A stretch of 64,000 nucleotides of DNA from Mesonia aestuariivivens (GCF_019311235.1 NZ_JAHWDF010000009.1:80214-144213), one strand, 5' to 3'; counted from the first letter of the stretch, positions 44,853-54,127 are shown. A program made the numbers and translations. Notes: a model not told the origin generated them from the letters alone.

Positions 44853-45680
44853 ATGAATAAAATAGTAGTAATCACAGGAGCTGGAGGCATTTTATGCAGC
44901 ACGTTAGCCAAAGCTCTGGCAAAAAAAGACTATCAAATTGCGGTATTAGATTTAAAGCTTGCTGCTGCCGAAAAAATAGTTGATGAGATTAAAGCGGAAG
45001 GCGGAACTGCAATAGCTATCGAAAGTAATGTATTAGAAAGAAAATCTTTAGAAGTAGCCAGAGAAAAAGTAAATTCTTTATTAGGCACATGTGATTTATT
45101 AATCAATGGCGCAGGTGGTAATCATCCGCTAGGTACCACTTCAAATCCTTATTTACAAAAAGAAGATCTAGCCAATACTCAAGAAGGTTTTAAAACTTTT
45201 TTCGATTTAGATACGCAAGGAATTGAATTTGTTTTCAATCTAAATTTTATAGGTACATTGTTACCTACTCAAGTTTTCGCCAAAGATATGGTGGGTAAAA
45301 AAGGCTGTAGCATCTTAAACATATCGTCTATGAATGCTTTTACGCCATTAACTAAAATACCGGCATATAGTGGTGCTAAAGCAGCAGTGTCTAATTTTAC
45401 ACAGTGGCTAGCCGTTCATTTTTCAAAAGTAGGTATTCGTGTTAATGCCTTAGCACCCGGATTTTTTCTCACCGATCAAAACCGAGCACTGTTAACCAAT
45501 AACGATGGAAGTTTAACTCAACGCGGACAACAAATTATAGATCAGACTCCTATGGGTCGTTATGGAGAACCCGAAGACTTAATAAGTACTACTTTGTACT
45601 TGTGTGATGAAGCTTCTTCATTTGTCACTGGAGTGGTCATTCCTATTGACGGTGGATTTTCAGCCTACAGTGGAGTTTAA
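44853..45680 (+). CDS. SDR-family oxidoreductase, probable fructuronate/mannonate reductase
   Basis: This 275-residue short-chain dehydrogenase has the cofactor motif TGAGGILCS near 8-16, a NGAGG loop, and the catalytic SMNAF..., YSGAK (Tyr-Lys) pair. The C-terminal GVVIPIDGGFSAYSG is typical of glucuronate-pathway members. Together with the mannonate dehydratase 21 bases downstream, it probably reduces D-fructuronate to D-mannonate in place of UxuB. The family call is certain, the substrate inferred. Confidence 0.82.
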   Translation: MNKIVVITGAGGILCSTLAKALAKKDYQIAVLDLKLAAAEKIVDEIKAEGGTAIAIESNVLERKSLEVAREKVNSLLGTCDLLINGAGGNHPLGTTSNPYLQKEDLANTQEGFKTFFDLDTQGIEFVFNLNFIGTLLPTQVFAKDMVGKKGCSILNISSMNAFTPLTKIPAYSGAKAAVSNFTQWLAVHFSKVGIRVNALAPGFFLTDQNRALLTNNDGSLTQRGQQIIDQTPMGRYGEPEDLISTTLYLCDEASSFVTGVVIPIDGGFSAYSGV

Positions 45681-45701
45681 CGAATTCAAATAAAAAACCT
45701 T

Positions 45702-46880
45702 ATGGAACAAACATGGCGTTGGTACGGGCCAAAAGATCCCGTATCCTTAACAGATATCAAACAAGCAGGAGCAACAGGTGTTGTTTCGGCATTACATCAT
45801 ATTTCTAACGGAGAGGTTTGGACTGTGGAAGAAATTAGTAAAAGAAAAGAACTCATTACAGCTGAAGGACTTACTTGGAGTGTGGTAGAAAGTATACCCG
45901 TACACGAAACTATTAAAACCAGATCGGGTAATTTTCAACACTACATTGAAAATTATAAAACCAGTATCAAAAATTTAGCAAGCTGCGGGATAAATATTGT
46001 TTGTTATAATTTTATGCCCGTTCTAGATTGGACAAGAACAGATTTAGCCTTTAGCTTAGAAGATGGCTCTAAAGCACTTCGTTTTGATACCACCGCTTTT
46101 GCTGCTTTTGAACTGTATTTATTACAACGTCCAGGAGCCGATTCATCTTACACCGAAGCACAAAAAGCGAAAGCTAAAACCTATGTAGAACAACTTTCTG
46201 AAGAAGAAAAGCAACACTTGATCAACAATATTATTGCGGGTTTACCTGGCGCTGAAGAAGGCTATACGCTAGAACAATTTCAGCATATTTTAAATACTTA
46301 TCAGCATATTGACGAACACCAATTAAGAGAAAATTTAGTAGCCTTTTTGAAAGAAATTATTCCTATCGCTTCACAAAATGAAGTATTGATGTGTATTCAT
46401 CCCGATGATCCGCCCTACCCTATTTTAGGCTTACCAAGAGTCGTAAGTACCGAAGAAGATTATGCCTACTTATTTTCTAAAGTACCCGATAGAGCTAACG
46501 GGATTACCTTTTGCACAGGATCGTTAGGCGTACGTGCTGATAATAATTTGGTACAGATATTTAAGGGTTTTGCAGATCGAGTACATTTTCTTCACCTCAG
46601 AAGTACACAACGTGATGAAGAAGGGAATTTTTATGAAGCTAATCATTTAGAAGGAGATGTAAATATGTTTGCTGTGATGAAAGAAGTGCTTTTAGAGGAA
46701 AAAAGACGTAAAGCTGAAGGAATGAAAGATGCAAATATTCCTATGCGACCAGATCACGGACATCAAATGTTAGACGATTTACATAAAAAAACAAATCCGG
46801 GGTATTCTGCGATAGGAAGGTTACGAGGATTAGCAGAACTACGGGGTCTAGCTTTTGGAATTTCAAAAAGTATGGATTGA
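45702..46880 (+). CDS. uxuA: Mannonate dehydratase
   Basis: This 392-residue protein has the UxuA features: [31 protein letters not shown], the metal-site motifs [17 protein letters not shown] and RPDHGHQML, and [13 protein letters not shown]. UxuA converts D-mannonate to 2-keto-3-deoxygluconate. It is the second gene of an intact two-gene unit with the SDR and is followed by a strong terminator. Confidence 0.95.
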   Translation: MEQTWRWYGPKDPVSLTDIKQAGATGVVSALHHISNGEVWTVEEISKRKELITAEGLTWSVVESIPVHETIKTRSGNFQHYIENYKTSIKNLASCGINIVCYNFMPVLDWTRTDLAFSLEDGSKALRFDTTAFAAFELYLLQRPGADSSYTEAQKAKAKTYVEQLSEEEKQHLINNIIAGLPGAEEGYTLEQFQHILNTYQHIDEHQLRENLVAFLKEIIPIASQNEVLMCIHPDDPPYPILGLPRVVSTEEDYAYLFSKVPDRANGITFCTGSLGVRADNNLVQIFKGFADRVHFLHLRSTQRDEEGNFYEANHLEGDVNMFAVMKEVLLEEKRRKAEGMKDANIPMRPDHGHQMLDDLHKKTNPGYSAIGRLRGLAELRGLAFGISKSMD

Positions 46881-46899
46881 GAACTAACTTTTCTATCTA

Positions 46900-46937
46900 A
46901 AAAAAGGCTAAGATTTTTAATCTTAGCCTTTTTTTAA
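46900..46937. terminator. Bidirectional terminator after uxuA
   Basis: AAAAAAGGCTAAGAT and ATCTTAGCCTTTTTT form a 15-bp stem with a 4-6 base loop, flanked by A and T runs. It serves uxuA on the plus strand and the SDR pseudogene on the minus strand. Confidence 0.88.
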
Positions 46938-46975
46938 TTTTAATGATATTGAAACAGTTTGCTACAAATTTTGTT

Positions 46976-47787
46976 TTAAGATTGTGACATAGACTTCATC
47001 TTTTTGGTGATTAAATTCACGGCATATTGAGGAGCTAATCGGTAAAGTTTATCTAAGAATTTAGCGTCTTTACCAATGGTCGCTCTATATTTATTTTTTT
47101 CTATTGCAGTAATAATTTGCTGAGCTGCATCATTAGGATGTGTAACTTTAGAAGCATATTTATTGGCTTCTTCTTTGTCTTTTTTAGTTTCTTTTAATCC
47201 AGAATTCTTTTTAATATTCGTTTTTATAGCTCCAGGAAATATGATAGCAACCATTGGTATTGGTGTGTTTTAATTCTGCATACAAACCTTCTGTAAGTTG
47301 TTTTACGGCTGCTTTTGAGGCGCTGTAAATAAGTTTGTCCAGGAAAAGGAATAAAACCTCCCATATTAGAAATGTTTACGATATGAGCTTCCGGACGCTT
47401 CTCGAAAAAAGGTAAAAAAGCTTTCACCATATACAACGTGCCATAAAAATTAATATTCATAATTCGTTCTACCACCTGAAGTTCTAACTCTTTAACATCT
47501 ACAAAAGGCTGAATAATTCCTGCATTATTAATTACTCCATCTACCGCTCCGTGAATTTTTATAATTTTTTCAGGTAAAGCAAAAACTTGCTCTTTATCGG
47601 TAATGTTTACGATGTGTTTAGAAAGATTAGTTTTGTAATCTTTAGCTAATTGCAGCGTTTCTTCCATAGCACTTTCATTAATATCAAGCATTGCTACGTT
47701 AGCCTCTTTTTGAAGTAGCGCTAAAACTAATGCTCTACCTAATCCGCCGCCGCCAGTTACCACAAATGTTTTTCCTTTTATTTTCAT
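46976..47787 (-). pseudogene. Frameshifted SDR-family dehydrogenase
   Basis: The N-terminal frame (to about 47335) has VVTGGGGLGRAL and NNAGI motifs. It runs off at GFIPFPGQT, where a one-base change moves the catalytic IYSASKAAVKQLTEGLYAELKHTNTN segment into another frame. A second break near 47260 returns to a frame that gives VAIIFPGAIKTNIKK and the C-terminus (stop at 46976). Two indels in one gene, so it cannot give a full-length enzyme as written. Confidence 0.82.
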
Positions 47788-47812
47788 CTTAATAAGATTT
47801 ATCAGTTTACTA

Positions 47813-48072
47813 CTCAGTTATTTTTTTGATATAAAAGAAGCTTTAACCATTTTAGAGCAGGTTACCGATGCTTCTCGAAAAGAAGAAGGTAATATTTCTT
47901 ACGTGCTGCATCAAGATGTAAATAATCCTTTAAAAATTATCATCTTAGAAGAGTGGAAATCACAAAAAGCTATCGATTTTCATAACCAAACCGAACATTT
48001 TCAACTTCTAAAAAAAAACTAGCTCAACAAGAAGATCTTTTAACTATAGACGTTCTTCAAAAAATTCATTAA
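47813..48072 (+). pseudogene. Remnant of an antibiotic-biosynthesis-monooxygenase (YgiN-like) domain gene
   Basis: The frame reads FFDIKEALTILEQVTDASRKEEG, then ISYVLHQDVNNPLKIIILEEW and AIDFHNQTEHFQLL, which is the ABM-type dimeric ferredoxin-like fold. The N-terminal strand and start codon are missing. A frameshift near the run of A residues at 48010-48018 moves the end (LAQQEDLLTIDVLQKIH) to another frame. It lies back to back with the SDR pseudogene. Confidence 0.7.
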
Positions 48073-48100
48073 GAAAATAATATGCTTAAAACTCTTCATT

Positions 48101-48597
48101 ATGAAACATCTAATTTTAATACTTTCCTTTTTTAGCATTTCTCTTTTTGTAAATGCACAAGATTCAAATGCGCTTTATACTTATAAAAAAATAGGACAAA
48201 AATATATGTAAGTATACCCAGTCATGTAGAAATTTCAAAAGCTATGGAGAGCTTTGTTAACGATCATGATATAAAAGCTGCTACCGTTGTTGGAATGGGC
48301 GCTGTAAATAAAGCTACCTTAAGGTTCTACAATCCTGCGACAAAAAAGTATACCGATAAAACGTTCTCAGAACAAATGGAGATTACTAATATTACGGGGA
48401 ATATTTCTCAAAAAAAGGGAGCACCTTATATTCACCTGCATGTCACACTTGGCCGTAGCGATTATTCTACAATTGCGGGACATTTGCTTTCTGGCGATAT
48501 TAATGGAGCCGGTGAATTTGTAATTGAAAAATCTGACGGTGTACTTAAGCGTTACCACGATGATGCTACTGGATTAAACCTGTATGATTTTCAATAA
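48101..48597 (+). pseudogene. Frameshifted gene: signal peptide joined to a PPC/DUF296 domain
   Basis: The first frame encodes a signal peptide (MKHLILILSFFSISLFVNAQ) and YTYKKIGQKYM, then a stop (48209-48211). One base away the frame continues as VSIPSHVEISKAMESFVND, followed by the PPC/DUF296 body: ATVVGMGAVNKATLRFYNP, NITGNIS, IHLHVTLGRSDYSTIAGHLLSG. PPC domains are usually cytoplasmic DNA-associated or enzyme-like trimers, so an exported copy is unusual. A single indel separates the two parts. Confidence 0.82.
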
Positions 48598-48633
48598 GGC
48601 GAAAATTATAAGCGATGTTTAAAAGCAATCTCA

Positions 48634-48680
48634 CCCCAAGAGCCTAGTTTAAAATTAAACTAGGCTCTTGGGGTGTTTAT
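48634..48680. terminator. Long perfect hairpin after the PPC pseudogene
   Basis: CACCCCAAGAGCCTAGTTTA (48634-48653) and its reverse complement (48658-48677) form a 20-bp stem with a 4-base loop. T runs are weak, but the stem is very stable. It lies between the plus-strand PPC pseudogene and the minus-strand MscS gene. Confidence 0.75.
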
Positions 48681-48752
48681 ACTCCCTACAATTAATATAG
48701 TGCCACTTATTTTTATAAGATTTTTTTATCAACAACTCTTACAAATATAAAC

Positions 48753-49871
48753 TTAATTTACTAAATCATTGTTAGTTAACTCGCTTAGCTGATTTTTTTT
48801 AAAAACCAAAGTTCGGTGTGGAAAAGGAATTTCTATACCTTCTGCATCAAAACGTTTTTTTATACTCTCCAAGAGTTCACATTTCATAACAAAGGCAGAC
48901 GCATAATCCCAGGCCCACGCCCAAGCACGAATTGTCACTGAAGAATCACCCAAATTAATCACCCGAACAATAACTAACGGATCGCCATTTCTAAGGTCTT
49001 GATTGGTTCGATTATCAAAAAGATTAGGATGTGCTTCACATTCTTCTTTCATAATGCTTTTAGCCAAATCTATATCACTATCATAGGAGATTCCTATCTC
49101 AATCCACTGGCAAATTTTCTTTTCTTCCAGGTCATAATTGGTTACTTTCTCTTTGTTAATAATTGCATTTGGGATCACAATCATTTTGTTCTGGTAATTT
49201 CTAATCACGGTATGGCGAAGTGTAATATCTGTCACTGTACCTACCAGCGTATCTGTAATTTTAATTACGTTACCTACCCGAAAAGGTTTAAAAGAAATGA
49301 TAAATATACCCCCTATAAGATTTGCCAGCGCTTCTTGAGAGGCTATCCCAATGACTACGGCTAAAATTCCCGCACCTCCAAGTGCGGTTTGCGCCACACC
49401 TCTTAATGCAGGAAAAGCCAATGTAGCAAGAATAGCCCCAAAAAAATAAACGCCAAATACACTTAAGTAGCGTAAAAATTTATAGCTGGTAGGATCGCCA
49501 TCTGAAGCTATCGTTTTCTTGATGATTCGTGAAAATAAAGTTTCTACGATGCTTGCTCCAATAATGGTAAAAACCAAGACAATACCCACATAAAGTATGA
49601 GTTCGAAATTTTTAGTAGCTATAGCATATTTATCTTCAGAAATAAAGACAAAACTTAACGCTGCCAAGCCTAGAATAATCCATAAGGTATTGAGTACTCG
49701 ATTAACGAGGTTAATAGTTCTAGGTTTCTCATGAGGGTATTTTTTTGCTGCTTTTTTTACCAACCATGCGTTGAGTAACTTTGTAAGCACTAAAAGTAAC
49801 AAAACCACGCCTATTACTTTTAAAACATATATAAATGCATCACTATAGGTATTCCAAAATTCAGTTATCAT
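48753..49871 (-). CDS. MscS-family mechanosensitive ion channel
   Basis: From the ATG at 49871 this is 372 residues (a TTG at 49895 would add eight). It has three or four N-terminal hydrophobic segments (about 10-35, 55-75, 85-110 and 130-160), then the pore-lining helix with GALGGAGI-like ALGGAGILAVVIGIASQEALANLIGG, the MscS beta domain (RVGNVIKITDTLVGTVTDITLRHTVIRNY), and a C-terminal alpha/beta domain. It gates on membrane tension. Confidence 0.93.
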   Translation of the reverse strand: MITEFWNTYSDAFIYVLKVIGVVLLLLVLTKLLNAWLVKKAAKKYPHEKPRTINLVNRVLNTLWIILGLAALSFVFISEDKYAIATKNFELILYVGIVLVFTIIGASIVETLFSRIIKKTIASDGDPTSYKFLRYLSVFGVYFFGAILATLAFPALRGVAQTALGGAGILAVVIGIASQEALANLIGGIFIISFKPFRVGNVIKITDTLVGTVTDITLRHTVIRNYQNKMIVIPNAIINKEKVTNYDLEEKKICQWIEIGISYDSDIDLAKSIMKEECEAHPNLFDNRTNQDLRNGDPLVIVRVINLGDSSVTIRAWAWAWDYASAFVMKCELLESIKKRFDAEGIEIPFPHRTLVFKKNQLSELTNNDLVN

Positions 49872-49895
49872 AACATATTTAATTAGAAAAATCAA

Positions 49896-50385
49896 TCCTT
49901 AAAAAAGATCACTTTACAAGTGTTAAATAAAGTACTGCTTAATACTTAATACACTTATAATTTTTTAGTGAAATTTCACTCATGCCTTCGCCATACAAAT
50001 CTACTATAGAATTATGATACGACACAGGCACCCTTCCTTCTATTCTAGAATTTTTTCGCTTTATTACTTTCAGATAAAAAAATTAAAATCAAATTACTTT
50101 AAAATACTTATAAAAAGCCTCTAACAAATCATCATCCATTTATTTTTAGCTACAAAAATTCAATAGCTACTTCTCAAAAGAGGGGCAAATTCAATTTTAG
50201 TGAATACTTACAAGGTTGTTTGCTGATTGAACTGATTTTATAATTCAATACGAAATAAAGAAGCGTTAGTTAAAAAATTGATACTCTCCTAACTATTGTT
50301 AAATTAGAAAGAAAATAATGACTGGTAAAGGGTAAATGTCTTACTTTGGTTTTCTACATTTTCTAAAAAAACAGAACGTATTTAC
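49896..50385. other. 490-base intergenic region without a recognisable gene
   Basis: It is AT-rich with no coding frame, hairpin or repeat that I can support. It separates the divergent MscS and Crp/Fnr-like genes. Confidence 0.6.
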
Positions 50386-50970
50386 ATGAATATCAAGAAT
50401 TCTATGGTCTCTAAAATTTTTAAAGGCATCTCTTTTTCTCCTCATGAAATCTCTTTAATTGAACAGCAAATCGAAAAAATTGAACTTAAAAAAGGGGATA
50501 CGTTACTAAGAGCTAACGAAACCATACTACATCAATATTATGTAGATGAAGGCTGTCTACGCACCTATTTTATAGATCAATCGGGAAAAGAGCATACGCT
50601 ACAATTTGCCATTAACGATTGGTGGATTAGTGATTATACGGCATTCTTTACCACGACTACTTCCATTATGAATATAGAATGTATTCAAGACGCCATACTT
50701 TATAAAATTTCTAAACAGAGTATGGAAAGTTTATTTTTAGAAATTCCACCACTCGAAACATTTTTCAGAAAAAAAATGGAAGGTGCTTTTGCCAGTTTTC
50801 AGAAAAGAATATTAGCCAGTTTAGCACAACCTGCCAAAAAGCGGTATTTATCGTTTATAAAATCGTATCCAAACATAGAACAAAGTGTCAAAAATTATCA
50901 TATCGCTTCTTATTTGGGAATCACCACAGAAAGTTTAAGTAGAATACGAAAAGAAAGCCTAGAAAAGTAA
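50386..50970 (+). CDS. Crp/Fnr-family transcriptional regulator
   Basis: This 194-residue protein has a cyclic-nucleotide-binding-like beta barrel (about 20-115: VDEGCLRTYFID, HTLQFAINDWWISDY) and a short C-terminal HTH (NYHIASYLGITTESLSRIRK). It lacks the four Cys residues that bind the iron-sulfur cluster in FNR, so it is not the oxygen sensor itself. Members of this group in Bacteroidota often regulate stress genes, and the PfpI gene 73 bases downstream is a possible target. Confidence 0.88.
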   Translation: MNIKNSMVSKIFKGISFSPHEISLIEQQIEKIELKKGDTLLRANETILHQYYVDEGCLRTYFIDQSGKEHTLQFAINDWWISDYTAFFTTTTSIMNIECIQDAILYKISKQSMESLFLEIPPLETFFRKKMEGAFASFQKRILASLAQPAKKRYLSFIKSYPNIEQSVKNYHIASYLGITTESLSRIRKESLEK

Positions 50971-51043
50971 TTTATTATCCTACATCAATTTTTATGCTCT
51001 CCTTTTCCCCTAGCTTTGTACTTGTAAATTATTGAAATAATAA

Positions 51044-51838
51044 ATGAAAAGAGTATTAACAGCACTATTCACTATTGTTTTATTTTCTTCTTGTGGACAA
51101 CACACCAAAAAAGAAAACAATGTAACAACAAGTGAAAAAGCTAAAAAAAACACTGACATGAAAAAGGTATTATTTGTATTAACTAGTCACGAAGATTTAG
51201 GAGACACTGGCGAAAAAACAGGATTCTGGATTGAAGAATTTGCTGCCCCTTACTATCTTTTAAAAGATAAAGGTTTTGAAATTACATTGGCTTCTCCAAA
51301 AGGCGGGCAACCTCCTATCGATCCTAATAGTAAAGCTCCAGCTGCGCAAACACCTGCTACCGAACGTTTCGATCAAGATAAAGAAACTCAACAGCTATTA
51401 GCACAAACCCTAAAGTTAGCAACGCTAAGTCAAGAAGATTTTGACGCGGTATTTTATCCTGGTGGTCACGGTCCACTATGGGATTTAGCTGAAGATAAAA
51501 ACTCGATCGCACTAATTGAAGATTTTTATAAACACGACAAACCGGTTGCCGCTGTTTGCCACGCACCAGGTGTTTTTAAACATACAAAGAATGCTGATGG
51601 ATCTTCTTTAGTTGAAGGAAAAAAAGTGACCGGATTTACCAATGAAGAGGAAGCAGCCGTTCAACTTACCAATGTGGTTCCGTTTTTAGTTGAAGATATG
51701 CTGAAAAAGAACGGTGGCGTTTATTCTAAAAAAGAAGCTTGGGCTCCTTATGCCGTAGAAGACGGTTTATTAATTACCGGACAAAACCCAGCTTCTTCTG
51801 AAAAAGTAGCCGAACTTTTAGCAGAACGATTACAATAA
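51044..51838 (+). CDS. DJ-1/PfpI-family lipoprotein
   Basis: This 264-residue protein has a lipoprotein signal (LFSSCGQHTK, Cys near 18) followed by a PfpI/HchA-like domain. It has SHEDLGDTGEKTGFWIEEFAAPYY, FYPGGHGPLWDLAED and the nucleophile Cys in AVCHAPGVF. Members include glyoxalase III/chaperone or deglycase-like proteins. Export is unusual for the family. A terminator follows. Confidence 0.88.
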   Translation: MKRVLTALFTIVLFSSCGQHTKKENNVTTSEKAKKNTDMKKVLFVLTSHEDLGDTGEKTGFWIEEFAAPYYLLKDKGFEITLASPKGGQPPIDPNSKAPAAQTPATERFDQDKETQQLLAQTLKLATLSQEDFDAVFYPGGHGPLWDLAEDKNSIALIEDFYKHDKPVAAVCHAPGVFKHTKNADGSSLVEGKKVTGFTNEEEAAVQLTNVVPFLVEDMLKKNGGVYSKKEAWAPYAVEDGLLITGQNPASSEKVAELLAERLQ

Positions 51839-51860
51839 GAATTATAGTTTTTGCCTATAT

Positions 51861-51898
51861 AAAAAGAGCGACTTAATTAATTTTAAGTCGCTCTTTTA
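51861..51898. terminator. Hairpin terminator after the DJ-1/PfpI gene
   Basis: AAAAGAGCGACTTAA and TTAAGTCGCTCTTTT form a 14-15-bp stem with a short loop, with T residues after. It sits 85 bases before the IS element. Confidence 0.85.
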
Positions 51899-52049
51899 TT
51901 TAGTAAATTTTATTACTTTCTAATTTTAATGTTTAGAACATATTCTTAGAAAAATAACAAAGTACTATTTACATCAAATACTGGAATTACTACATTAGAC
52001 TGGACATAGAGTTGAATGAATATTATTGCAAGTTGTTAACTTAGCAATT

Positions 52050-52334
52050 ATGAGACGTAAAGCCAAACATTACACTTTAGAGTTTAAACAAAAAGCAGTA
52101 GAACTAAGTTATGCCAAAGGCAATGTAGCAGAGGTTTGTGAAGACTTAGATATATTACCTGCTGTTCTTTACCGTTGGCGTAAAGAGCAAAAGAATTATG
52201 GTAAGAATAGTTTTCCCGGCCGTGGTAATCCTAAAATGACCGATGAACAAAAAGAGATAGCTCGTTTAAAGAAACAGCTTAAAGAAGCCGAATTAGAACG
52301 TGATATCCTAAAAAAGGCAATTGGCATCTTTTAG
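52050..52334 (+). CDS. IS3-family transposase OrfA
   Basis: From the ATG at 52050 this is 94 residues. A TTG eight codons upstream would add to it but is less likely. It has an HTH (FKQKAVELSYAKGNVAEVCEDLDI.. ..LYRWRKEQ) and a leucine-rich coiled coil at the end (ARLKKQLKEAELERDILKKAIGIF). OrfA binds the inverted repeats and works with OrfB. Confidence 0.9.
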   Translation: MRRKAKHYTLEFKQKAVELSYAKGNVAEVCEDLDILPAVLYRWRKEQKNYGKNSFPGRGNPKMTDEQKEIARLKKQLKEAELERDILKKAIGIF

Positions 52335-52366
52335 CTCACTATTTATTATTTTAGATTAAGGTATTC

Positions 52367-53281
52367 GTGAATGCTTCGCATTTCCGCGAGCGACAAGAAA
52401 AATACAGGTTCATAAAACAGCATCGTATGAAATTTCCTGTTGAGAAGATGTGCACTATGTTAGCCGTTAGTAAAAGTGGTTATTACCACTGGTTGAAATC
52501 TGGTCCCAGCAACCTCTGGAAAGAAAACCAGAAGCTCTCTTCATTAATCAAAGATATTTTTGAAGATAGTTACCAAAGCTATGGATCCCCAAGAATAAAA
52601 GCGGAACTGGAAGCTTTAGGTTTTAAGGTATCAAAGCCACGGATAGCTCGCATAATGAAGGCAAACTATTTATACGCAAAGAGGAAACGTAAGTTTAAGA
52701 CGACCACTAATAGTAACCATAAATACCCCACAGCTCCAAACCTTTTGAACCAATGCTTTAATGTAGCTAGGGCTAATCAAGTATGGGTAAGCGATATTAC
52801 TTATGTTCAAACCAAACAAGGTTGGAGTTACCTAACAGTGATCATTGATCTATTTAACAGAAAAGTTATAGGATGGGCTTTAAGTGATACCCTAAATACC
52901 GAAGATACTATTATAAAAGCTTGGCAGATGGCTATTAAAAATACCACACTCACACAACCTTTGATATTCCATTCAGACCAAGGTATTCAGTATGCCAGCC
53001 AAAGATTTACTAATCTACTTAAAAGCTATAATGGCCTGGTAAAACAATCTATGAGTCGGAAAGGAAACTGCTGGGACAATGCCGTGGCGGAATCCTTTTT
53101 TAAATCTCTAAAAGTAGAGTGGGTATATTGGCATAAGTACAAGCTTAGATCACAGGCAGAGTTATCTATCTTTCAGTGGATAGAAACCTGGTACAATACC
53201 AGAAGAAGACATTCTTATTTAGGCAACAGAACCATTAAAGAATTTGAAATAGATATGTATAATCAAAAACTAGCAGCATAG
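52367..53281 (+). CDS. IS3-family transposase OrfB (DDE integrase)
   Basis: This 304-residue protein has an N-terminal HTH-like region and the rve integrase core. The DDE triad is seen as WVSDITYVQ, FHSDQGIQYAS and NAVAESFFKSLK with the spacing of IS3 transposases. It starts with a GTG, in the -1 frame relative to OrfA. A TAG at 52352-52354 lies between the two frames, so an OrfAB fusion by one -1 shift is blocked. Confidence 0.92.
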   Translation: MNASHFRERQEKYRFIKQHRMKFPVEKMCTMLAVSKSGYYHWLKSGPSNLWKENQKLSSLIKDIFEDSYQSYGSPRIKAELEALGFKVSKPRIARIMKANYLYAKRKRKFKTTTNSNHKYPTAPNLLNQCFNVARANQVWVSDITYVQTKQGWSYLTVIIDLFNRKVIGWALSDTLNTEDTIIKAWQMAIKNTTLTQPLIFHSDQGIQYASQRFTNLLKSYNGLVKQSMSRKGNCWDNAVAESFFKSLKVEWVYWHKYKLRSQAELSIFQWIETWYNTRRRHSYLGNRTIKEFEIDMYNQKLAA

Positions 53282-53319
53282 TCACTCAACTTAAAGTCCT
53301 GTTTTTTATTGCAAGTCCA

Positions 53320-53380
53320 ACTCTTTTCCGTTAAATTTATACGGACTGTTATTAAGAGTTTAAATGTTCTTCCACCAATG
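53320..53380 (-). pseudogene. Rhs tail remnant cut by the IS element
   Basis: The minus strand reads as the first part of the conserved Rhs tail (VEEHLNS, then NSPYKFNGKEL) with one extra A that breaks the frame after LNS. The remaining part (DEETGNYYYG and onward) and any toxin are missing where the IS end begins. Confidence 0.75.
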
Positions 53381-53652
53381 TTTAACTCGATATTTTTTAT
53401 TTTTAGAAAAAGGTCTCGTTGAATCTCGTTCCTCGATTTCTCCAAATGATAAATATTCCAAGAGCCCCCTCTAGCTCCCCCCAAGGGGGAGAACAAGGCT
53501 TTCAAAGAACTTATTTTTATAAAGATAAGATTTTTCTTGCTAATTTAACTTTCTTCAAATTCAGCTTCGATTTCAATTTCTTAAGAAAAGAAAGCTCCAA
53601 AGTATTATGTAAACAAAAAGACCCTGCAACTTTTAATTGTAGGGTCTTTTAT
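53381..53652 (-). repeat. Conserved inter-cassette spacer, copy 1, with terminator
   Basis: It runs from TTTAACTCGATATTTTTTAT through the AACGAGATTCAACGAGACC block, a GC-rich hairpin (CTCCCCCCAAGGGGGAG) and an AT-rich stretch to a terminator hairpin (about 53617-53652). It reads minus-strand as the end of one unit and the start of the next. Three near-full copies follow at 56669, 58719 and 60367. Confidence 0.85.
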
Positions 53653-53662
53653 GATAGATCTA

Positions 53663-54127
53663 TTACCTATTTATAATTATGTAACAGAGTCCCTGTAGAT
53701 TAGCAGATTTATATAAGTCAACATCTCCTTCCACGCATATCTTTTCACTGTTTTTACCATTTATGCATCTTTCAAGGATCAAATAGTTTGTAGGCATAAA
53801 AGCTTTGTTCGATTCAGCAACATTTTTTCCGTTTGTAATATTTTTTAAATTGAAACTGTATATTTCATTAACTGCTATTTTTTCGCATACGTTATTTTTT
53901 TCCTTAGAGGATACTATTTTATAGTTAGTTTTCTTGTCTTTTAAATAAATCAAATAGTAATTTTTTGTTGAGTCTATTTTATAAACCTTTCCTTCAGTAA
54001 GGATAGGATATTCCAAATTAACTGTATCTGCTCTATTGCTTTTAACGCCTTCATTATTCTTTTTAAATAAAGAAGAGCAAGAGAAAAGACTCAATGATAA
54101 ACAAAATAATATAAAAGTTTTTTTCAT
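53663..54127 (-). CDS. Lipoprotein, putative immunity protein of the adjacent Rhs cassette
   Basis: This 154-residue protein has a lipoprotein signal (LSLFSCSSL, Cys near 17). The rest is mostly beta strands and Lys/Asn-rich. It starts 1 base after the Rhs-type frame and is followed by the terminator in spacer copy 1. No family is recognised. The tight, cassette-bound position is the reason for the immunity call. Confidence 0.6.
   Translation of the reverse strand: MKKTFILFCLSLSLFSCSSLFKKNNEGVKSNRADTVNLEYPILTEGKVYKIDSTKNYYLIYLKDKKTNYKIVSSKEKNNVCEKIAVNEIYSFNLKNITNGKNVAESNKAFMPTNYLILERCINGKNSEKICVEGDVDLYKSANLQGLCYIIINR

Larger units (their letters stand above)
51982..53319 (+). mobile_element. 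IS3-family insertion sequence, about 1.34 kb
   Basis: Two transposase genes lie between imperfect inverted ends: TGGA at 51982 and its mate (TCCA ending at 53319). The outer 37 bases match at 25 positions, including GTTGA.TG about 30 bases in. No target-site duplication is evident. The right end abuts directly on a piece of Rhs tail, so the element, or a rearrangement at its end, has removed the rest of that cassette. Confidence 0.75.

Noticed and set aside
50386..50970. Crp/Fnr-like gene as the FNR oxygen sensor for the four sites
   Set aside because: It has no four-Cys cluster, and it is far from the sites. It may regulate other genes; the FNR-type regulator is presumably elsewhere.
52321..52366. 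OrfA/OrfB fusion in the IS element by -1 slippage at the AAAAAAG run
   Set aside because: A TAG at 52352-52354 lies in the OrfB frame before the OrfB start, so a single -1 shift cannot join the frames.
53419..53676. Plus-strand frames through the spacers, with SSPQGGEQG-type peptides
   Set aside because: The same peptide appears at each spacer because the GC-rich hairpin is repeated. They have no start context and overlap the terminators.
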